In this document: positions 6,430 to 8,633 of the stretch, piece by piece
How the letters are laid out: each line of letters starts with the position of its first letter
How positions within the stretch are numbered: position 1 is the stretch's first letter
Source of the DNA: Bacteroidota bacterium
GTDB lineage: Bacteria; Bacteroidota; Bacteroidia; AKYH767-A; JABDAW01
Length of the DNA: 8,633 nucleotides
Direction: 5' to 3'
NCBI GenBank assembly: GCA_023251595.1
Contig: JAHEYM010000125.1
Coordinates: 1,005-9,637, forward strand
The notes under the pieces: model-generated
The model's input: the letters and a program-made list of their open reading frames with translations, nothing else
Database searches by the model: none
What the model was told of the DNA's origin: nothing
Translations under genes and position numbers: made by a program

Positions 6430-7311
6430 ATGCCCAATCACCGCGCAGGTTTCGTCAATATAATCGGTAACCCGAATGTGGGAAAATCAACGCTGATGAA
6501 CCTACTCATCGGGGAGAACCTTTCCATAGTCTCGCATAAGATACAGACCACGCGACGCACCATCCGCGGCATTATAAACGAACCCGATTATCAGATCGTT
6601 TTTTCTGATACACCGGGGATTCTAAAGCCAACTTATTTGCTGCAGGAGAAGATGCTGAAGTTCATCGAAACATCGTTGATCGACGCCGATATCATTCTTT
6701 TCGTGACAGAAGCCGGCGAGAAATTTACCCAGGAAGATGTTTTGTTGAAGATCAAAGCTGCGGGCGTTCCGGTTATCCTTGTAATCAACAAAATTGATTT
6801 GATAGATCAACCAAAGCTCGAAAAAATTGTTGCGGAGTGGCATGAAAGATTAAATCCGGAAATGATCATTCCTGTTTCTGCAAAAACCAAATTTAATCAC
6901 CAACCAATTATAACCGGTGTTTTGAAATATTTGCCTGAGTCTCCACCCTATTTTCCAAAAGAACAAATTTCTGATTTGACAGAAAGATTTTTTGCCGCAG
7001 AAAAAATTCGTGAGAAAATATTTCATTGGTATCAACAGGAAATTCCTTATTCGGTCGAAGTTCAGATTGAGGAATATAAAGTATTACCCGAAATTATCCA
7101 TATCAACGCAATTATTTTTGTGGAACGGAAATCGCAGGCAGGAATTTTAATCGGACATCAAGGTGAATCGCTCAAGCGTGTAGGAACGCTGGCACGAAGA
7201 GATATAGAATTATTCAACGCAAAAAAAGTAATGCTCAATCTGCGCGTAAAAGTAAAAGAAGACTGGCGAAATAATCCGGACACTTTGAAAGAGTTTGGGT
7301 ATGAAGGGTAA
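6430..7311 (+). CDS. era: GTPase Era, 16S rRNA/30S assembly factor
   Basis: Binds GTP and the 3' end of 16S rRNA during small-subunit maturation; acts on the 30S ribosome in the cytoplasm. In the 293-aa product from ATG 6430, the G domain shows GNPNVGKS (13-20, P loop), TTRR (40-43, switch I), DTPG (60-63), NKID (120-123) and SAK (150-152). The C-terminal KH domain shows IGHQGESLKR (241-250) and ends with the Era signature VKVKEDWR (274-281). Length matches the family (301 in E. coli). The frame stays open back to a TTG at 6412, but MPNHRAGFVNIIG from the ATG matches usual Era starts. Base composition falls from about 46% GC (6421-6780) to about 34% (6781-7140) within the gene. It is divergent from tRNA-fMet and convergent with the glycosidase. 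Confidence 0.96.
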   Translation: MPNHRAGFVNIIGNPNVGKSTLMNLLIGENLSIVSHKIQTTRRTIRGIINEPDYQIVFSDTPGILKPTYLLQEKMLKFIETSLIDADIILFVTEAGEKFTQEDVLLKIKAAGVPVILVINKIDLIDQPKLEKIVAEWHERLNPEMIIPVSAKTKFNHQPIITGVLKYLPESPPYFPKEQISDLTERFFAAEKIREKIFHWYQQEIPYSVEVQIEEYKVLPEIIHINAIIFVERKSQAGILIGHQGESLKRVGTLARRDIELFNAKKVMLNLRVKVKEDWRNNPDTLKEFGYEG

Positions 7312-7336
7312 TTTAGGTGTTACGTGTAAGAGAAAA

Positions 7337-7360
7337 TGAAAGAGTGAAAGAGTGAAAGAA
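7337..7360. repeat. Tandem 8-mer, three copies (TGAAAGAG)
   Basis: TGAAAGAG occurs twice and TGAAAGAA once, directly head-to-tail, in the short gap between the convergent era and glycosidase genes. A loose inverted pair GTGTTA (7317-7322) and TAACAC (7365-7370) flanks it. No clear bidirectional terminator is seen. Confidence 0.85.
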
Positions 7361-7371
7361 CCGCTAACACG

Positions 7372-7406
7372 CTCATAACTCATACCTCATAACTTATAAC
7401 TCATAA
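7372..7406. repeat. Tandem 7-mer, five copies (CTCATAA)
   Basis: Five contiguous heptamers: CTCATAA, CTCATAC, CTCATAA, CTTATAA, CTCATAA (two single-base differences). The last 20 nt lie inside the minus-strand glycosidase gene and encode its final residues and TGA stop. Because 7 is not a multiple of 3, any copy-number change would alter the end of that protein. Confidence 0.9.
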
Positions 7407-8535
7407 ATTTTTCTCTATAAATAGCATCCAGTAAACCCTCTGTATATTTATCTCCATTTAATTTCCAGAACATAATTCCTCCCAATTTGTGTTCGATGGC
7501 GTATCTCATTTTCAAAGTGACGGAAAGACTGTCATCATAAGATACAAATGTTCTTAGTTTATAACTATACATATATGGAACTTGTGCAACCGTATCACGG
7601 AAATCTTCAAATCCATCGCTCACCGGATATTTAGTCTCCATATTTTTGAACATCACATCATTTCGCATTTTTCCGCGGCGTCGTTGACCATGATCCGTTG
7701 AATCTACATTCTCATACGCAATAGCATAAAAAGCGGCCCCGATTATAATTTTCTTTAACGGAACACCGACAGAATCAAGATATCTAACGCCTTTGTCCGC
7801 AGACTCATATTGAAAACGGGATGAATATAATGCGGAATTATGTGCTGATAATCCTGATGAATCGCCAGGGAGACCGTAGGACATCAGATTTACCCAATCG
7901 ACATAAGGCATCCCATTTTTCCAATCAATAGAGTATTTCAAATAATCATCAAAGCAGTTGGCATCGAAACAAATCAGATGATTTTTATTCAGTGTACTCC
8001 GTAGTTCCTTCACCAATTCGGTAAAATTATCTTTATCAACTTTAGCATGTTTATGGTTTTTATATCCGCCTATCACCGGACTCTCCCAATCGAGATCGAT
8101 TCCATCTGCACTATATTTTACAAGCATTTCTTTTACTGATTGAACAAATTCAATCCGGCCTTCTTTGCTGGAAAAGACATCTGAACAAGTCTCACAACCA
8201 CCCCACCCACCAAGCGAAATCAACACTTTTAATCTCGGGTGTTTTTCTTTGAGTGAAACCAGATGTTGCAGTACCAGTTCATCTCTGTTGCTGTCGAGAC
8301 ACATTTTATTTCCCTTAAGATGTGTGAAACAGAAAATGAGATGCGTAAGTTTTGAGACATCATATTTATCTATCTCTGTGAGATTGCCCTGATAAAATCC
8401 AATGACAAAAGCGTTGGTATCTTTTGCCGGTTTCGATGGAAGATTGCTTTTGTTATTCTCTTTTTGAGTAGTTTGCTTGCATGAGAAAACGAAAAAGAGA
8501 AATGAAATAAAAACTGAAATTTTTGCCAACTTCAT
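7387..8535 (-). CDS. Glycoside hydrolase family 18 chitinase-like lipoprotein
   Basis: Predicted to hydrolyse beta-1,4 GlcNAc linkages (chitin or related glycans) by substrate-assisted catalysis. The 382-aa protein begins with a signal peptide ending in FVFSC, a lipobox with lipidated C19, so it is envelope-anchored. A linker to about residue 40 precedes a TIM barrel: SLGGW (107-111), DGIDLDWE with D147, D149 and acid/base E151, MSYG with Y220 (substrate N-acetyl contact), and W357 in FWKLNGD near the end. All key GH18 residues are present, so it should be active. There are no acidic residues just after C19, so surface export is not signalled clearly. It may be an endo-chitinase or an endo-beta-N-acetylglucosaminidase-like GH18. 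No promoter box is convincing upstream, where a hairpin repeat lies. Confidence 0.92.
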   Translation of the reverse strand: MKLAKISVFISFLFFVFSCKQTTQKENNKSNLPSKPAKDTNAFVIGFYQGNLTEIDKYDVSKLTHLIFCFTHLKGNKMCLDSNRDELVLQHLVSLKEKHPRLKVLISLGGWGGCETCSDVFSSKEGRIEFVQSVKEMLVKYSADGIDLDWESPVIGGYKNHKHAKVDKDNFTELVKELRSTLNKNHLICFDANCFDDYLKYSIDWKNGMPYVDWVNLMSYGLPGDSSGLSAHNSALYSSRFQYESADKGVRYLDSVGVPLKKIIIGAAFYAIAYENVDSTDHGQRRRGKMRNDVMFKNMETKYPVSDGFEDFRDTVAQVPYMYSYKLRTFVSYDDSLSVTLKMRYAIEHKLGGIMFWKLNGDKYTEGLLDAIYREKFMSYKL

Positions 8536-8581
8536 TAAATAGATCTTTTATACACAGTGTCGAGGTTGGAACGCTCTTGCC

Positions 8582-8602
8582 TGCCGTAGCAAAGCGAAGG
8601 CA
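8582..8602. repeat. Imperfect intergenic hairpin (TGCCGTAGC-AAA-GCGAAGGCA)
   Basis: Two 9-nt arms pair at 7 of 9 positions around AAA. The surrounding GC is higher than nearby. The minus strand around it reads CGTCATCCCATGCC..., resembling dispersed CATCC/GCGAAGC intergenic repeats often seen in Bacteroidota, an impression that needs a genome search. It lies about 50 nt upstream of the glycosidase start and may be a repeat unit or a terminator of whatever lies to the right. Confidence 0.5.
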
Positions 8603-8633
8603 TGGGATGACGCTGGTTGAACTGATTAAATAT

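Overview
The window reads as part of a Bacteroidota chromosome. It is AT-rich, its starts lack clear Shine-Dalgarno sequences, three minus-strand genes or operons are preceded by the Bacteroidota-type -7 element TAnnTTTG, and a secreted family-18 glycosidase lipoprotein is present. The exact genus cannot be told from the sequence alone.

Positions 1-2550 hold a compact type II restriction-modification locus. A C5-cytosine methyltransferase is translationally coupled (ATGA) to the tail of an unknown upstream gene. It runs head-on into a minus-strand pair, vsr followed by a restriction endonuclease, which abut as TAAATG. The endonuclease keeps the full active-site and CCGG-reading layout of the Cfr10I/Bse634I family, so a CCGG-core target, perhaps RCCGGY, is predicted. 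Vsr would repair the T:G mismatches left by deamination of the 5-methylcytosine. The methyltransferase and endonuclease genes overlap tail-to-tail by 53 bp.

Positions 2705-6050 hold a three-gene minus-strand operon with its own promoter and overlapping stop/start codons (TAATG, then ATGA). The order is a cysteine hydrolase of the isochorismatase family, a membrane-anchored alpha/alpha-toroid protein with QW-like repeats, and an AMP-forming acyl/aryl ligase. I do not recognise this combination as a named pathway. It is the best candidate for an undescribed system here: the ligase would activate a carboxylate, the toroid would bind or act on a hydrophobic molecule at the inner membrane, and the hydrolase would trim or release a product. 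The substrate is unknown.

Positions 6279-8633 look like chromosomal backbone: an initiator tRNA-Met, the divergent GTPase gene era, and a convergent GH18 chitinase-like lipoprotein. The tRNA 3' end points toward the operon and restriction locus, the usual orientation for islands inserted at tRNA genes, but no integrase or matching att copy is visible. Short tandem repeats (8-mer x3, 7-mer x5) lie between era and the glycosidase, and an imperfect hairpin sits upstream of the glycosidase.
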